A stretch of 9,351 nt of DNA from NCBI GenBank assembly GCA_025350945.1, contig JANXWW010000266.1, forward strand, positions 1 through 9,351. Reading direction: 5' to 3'. A program made the position numbers and the translations under genes. Below are positions 7,979 to 9,351 of this stretch, piece after piece. Under the pieces are notes generated by a model that had not been told where the DNA came from, ran no database searches, and was given only the letters and a program-made list of their open reading frames with translations. The DNA is from Burkholderiales bacterium. Lineage in GTDB: Bacteria; Pseudomonadota; Gammaproteobacteria; Burkholderiales; Usitatibacteraceae. Within the stretch, counting starts at the first letter, position 1; every line of letters begins with the position of its first letter.

Positions 7979-7983
7979 GAAGG
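7979..7983 (+). promoter_or_regulatory. Ribosome binding site GAAGG of the third gene
   Basis: GAAGG lies seven bases before the ATG at 7991, an ideal Shine-Dalgarno spacing, and decides the start in favour of 7991 over 7865. Just upstream, cgtc (7967-7970) can pair with gacg (7976-7979) around the loop ataaa, touching the first base of the site. This four-base stem is probably too weak to block it. Confidence 0.65.
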
Positions 7984-7990
7984 TCTAACC

Positions 7991-9351
7991 ATGCGCTGCC
8001 TGCGCGCCAACGATATTCGGGTGGATCTGCTGTTATTGTTTTTCGCTGCCTGCGCCGTATTTTCGACGGTCGCAGAAGCGCAAGTTACCCGGCCTTTTAC
8101 TATCCGCTACAGCACCAATACGAATGGTGATATCAAGCTGATCGGCAATACCGTGATGACTTGTGGCGCGCTGCCGCTGACCGGTGATTGTTTGACCGCA
8201 TCGCAGGGAACAGCAAACCCCACCGGTGTCAACAACAATGATTTTCCGATGACGAACATCGACATCGATTCAGATCCATCGACATTCAATTCAACGCGGG
8301 CGACGCTATCAATTCCCGGCGGCTCCACCGTTAAATTCGCAGGCTTGTACTGGGGTGGAACCTCCGCCAGCGCGCAGCGCGGTCAGGTGCTGCTGCAAAC
8401 GCCCGCCAGCTTTGGTTATTCAGCCATTAATTCGAGCCTGGTTGACACCGCCGGTGGGCAGGCAAATAACTATGCGGCATTTGCCGATGTGACGGCTGCC
8501 GTCACCGCAGCCGGCAATGGTGTGTACACCGTGGGTAACGTGCAAACAACTCAAGCCGCAGGCAACTGGGGTGGCTGGGTGTTGGTGGTGGTGTATCAAA
8601 ATAATGCTGATACGCTAAAGAACTTAGTCGTCTACGATGGCTATGCGCTGGCCAATGCTGCGAATCCGATTAGTGTTACGCCAACAGGATTTTTGACGCC
8701 ATTATCGGGTCCCGTTTTAACGCGGGTTGGTGCGGCGGGCTTTGATGGTGACTTGGGTTTTGCTGGAGATACGTTCGAAGTCAACGGCACGCCAATGACG
8801 GATTCATTGAACGTGAGTAATAATTTTTTCAATTCAGTTCTTTCTGAAAATGGTGTGTCGCTGCCGGGACGAATACCGAGTTTTCAAAACAACTTTGGTG
8901 TGGATATTGATCGTGTCAATGTGCCGACCGGCATTGTGCCAAACGGTGCTACCTCGGCGACATTGCGATTGACTGCGCCGGGCGAAAATTATCATCCCAA
9001 CCTGATCACGTTTGCGACGGACTTATATGTTCCCGTGATCACACCAAACGTGACCAAGACAGTCACTGACGTGAATGGCCCGCCGCTGTTAACGGGCGAT
9101 ATTTTGCGCTGGAATATCAACCTCACCAACACCGGTCAAGACTCTGGGACAAATGTGATCCTGAAAGATCCGATCCCGGCCAATACCACTTACTCGCCGG
9201 GAAGTCTGAAAATAGTCACGGGGGCCAATTCAAGCCTGATAGCCAAAACCGATGCCAGCCTGGATGATGTTGCCGAATTTTCAACTTCGGCGGCAGCGTG
9301 CGCGCCGGTTACGCAGCCCTGCGTCATCTTTCGCCTGGGAACCGGTGCCAC
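7991..9351 (+). CDS. Exported DUF11-type surface protein, N-terminal part (3' end outside window)
   Basis: The frame is open from ATG 7991 to the window edge, 453 full codons. The start is chosen because GAAGG lies seven bases upstream and a signal peptide follows directly: MRCLRANDIRVD, the hydrophobic core LLLLFFAACAVFSTVA, and an AEA cut site giving mature Gln31. A first beta-rich domain covers about residues 36-350, beginning FTIRYSTNTNGDIKLIGNT. It contains KFAGLYWGG, NWGGWVLVVVYQ (192-203), LVVYDG (212-217) and FDGDLGFAGD (251-260). I recognise this GGW-LVVVY...VYDG pattern as a recurrent N-terminal module of bacterial DUF11 proteins, possibly DUF3344-like, from memory. From about 351 a DUF11 domain follows: WNINLTNTGQDSGTNVILKD, then IPANTTYSPGSLKI, closely matching the DUF11 copies of the preceding gene. 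The first domain has one close cysteine pair (TCGALPLTGDC) and the DUF11 domain another (ACAPVTQPC). The C-terminus and any anchor are unseen. It is likely an operon partner of the giant barrel protein. Confidence 0.9.
   Translation, partial: MRCLRANDIRVDLLLLFFAACAVFSTVAEAQVTRPFTIRYSTNTNGDIKLIGNTVMTCGALPLTGDCLTASQGTANPTGVNNNDFPMTNIDIDSDPSTFNSTRATLSIPGGSTVKFAGLYWGGTSASAQRGQVLLQTPASFGYSAINSSLVDTAGGQANNYAAFADVTAAVTAAGNGVYTVGNVQTTQAAGNWGGWVLVVVYQNNADTLKNLVVYDGYALANAANPISVTPTGFLTPLSGPVLTRVGAAGFDGDLGFAGDTFEVNGTPMTDSLNVSNNFFNSVLSENGVSLPGRIPSFQNNFGVDIDRVNVPTGIVPNGATSATLRLTAPGENYHPNLITFATDLYVPVITPNVTKTVTDVNGPPLLTGDILRWNINLTNTGQDSGTNVILKDPIPANTTYSPGSLKIVTGANSSLIAKTDASLDDVAEFSTSAAACAPVTQPCVIFRLGTGA

Larger units (their letters stand above)
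7865..7990 (+). other. Open in-frame upstream extension of the third gene, alternative start
   Basis: An ATG at 7865-7867 overlaps the end of the giant gene by 14 bases and is in frame, without a stop, with the third gene. It would add 42 residues beginning MKRIKKSFMALTVLLGQAG. That beginning resembles a signal-peptide start (basic n-region, short hydrophobic run) but then turns polar and Arg-rich (GQRAARCAERVLSSHSRHKDEG). No convincing ribosome site precedes 7865, while a good one precedes the internal ATG at 7991, so I treat this stretch mainly as an untranslated spacer. It could instead be a coupled leader, or the remains of an older signal sequence. Confidence 0.4.

Noticed and set aside
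1..9351. Sortase LPXTG anchors, insertion sequences, tRNAs, CRISPR arrays
   Set aside because: No LPXTG motif with a hydrophobic segment and basic tail, no transposase-like frame or terminal inverted repeats, no tRNA-like cloverleaf and no regularly spaced direct repeats were seen. The repeats present are diverged protein modules.

Overview
The window holds one co-oriented block of three genes on the + strand, each encoding a secreted, repeat-built surface protein. There is no RNA gene, transposase, CRISPR array or housekeeping gene. Sec-type signal peptides, a very large C-terminal outer-membrane-type beta-barrel, moderate GC (mid-50s percent by eye) and short tightly packed junctions point to a Gram-negative bacterium. 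A proteobacterium of the beta or gamma class is my best guess, but no phylogenetic marker gene is present, so this is inference only.

Layout: (1) 1-816 is the C-terminal part of a DUF11-type protein whose start lies upstream of the window. (2) Six bases later, 823-7878 encodes a 2351-residue protein. It has a signal peptide, about ten beta-sandwich modules (DUF11/DUF7933-like, carboxypeptidase-regulatory-like, SdrD-B-like, invasin Big_1-like), and then about 840 residues of barrel-type sequence ending in a hydrophilic tail. (3) A 112-base spacer with two competing hairpins leads to 7991-9351, the N-terminal part of a third DUF11-type exported protein that runs off the right edge.

Working together (inference): the genes look like an operon for a cell-surface structure. 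The middle protein would be anchored in the outer membrane by its barrel and project a disulfide-stabilised stalk. The two flanking proteins share DUF11-type modules with it but show no barrel or sortase anchor in the parts visible here, so they are candidate partners or substrates of the barrel protein. The 6-base junction between genes 1 and 2, with no clear ribosome site before gene 2, suggests translational coupling and a shared stoichiometry. No function has been assigned to such a locus that I can name. The combination of a stalk with a very large C-terminal barrel carrying a conserved inserted module is the part most likely to be an undescribed surface or secretion system.
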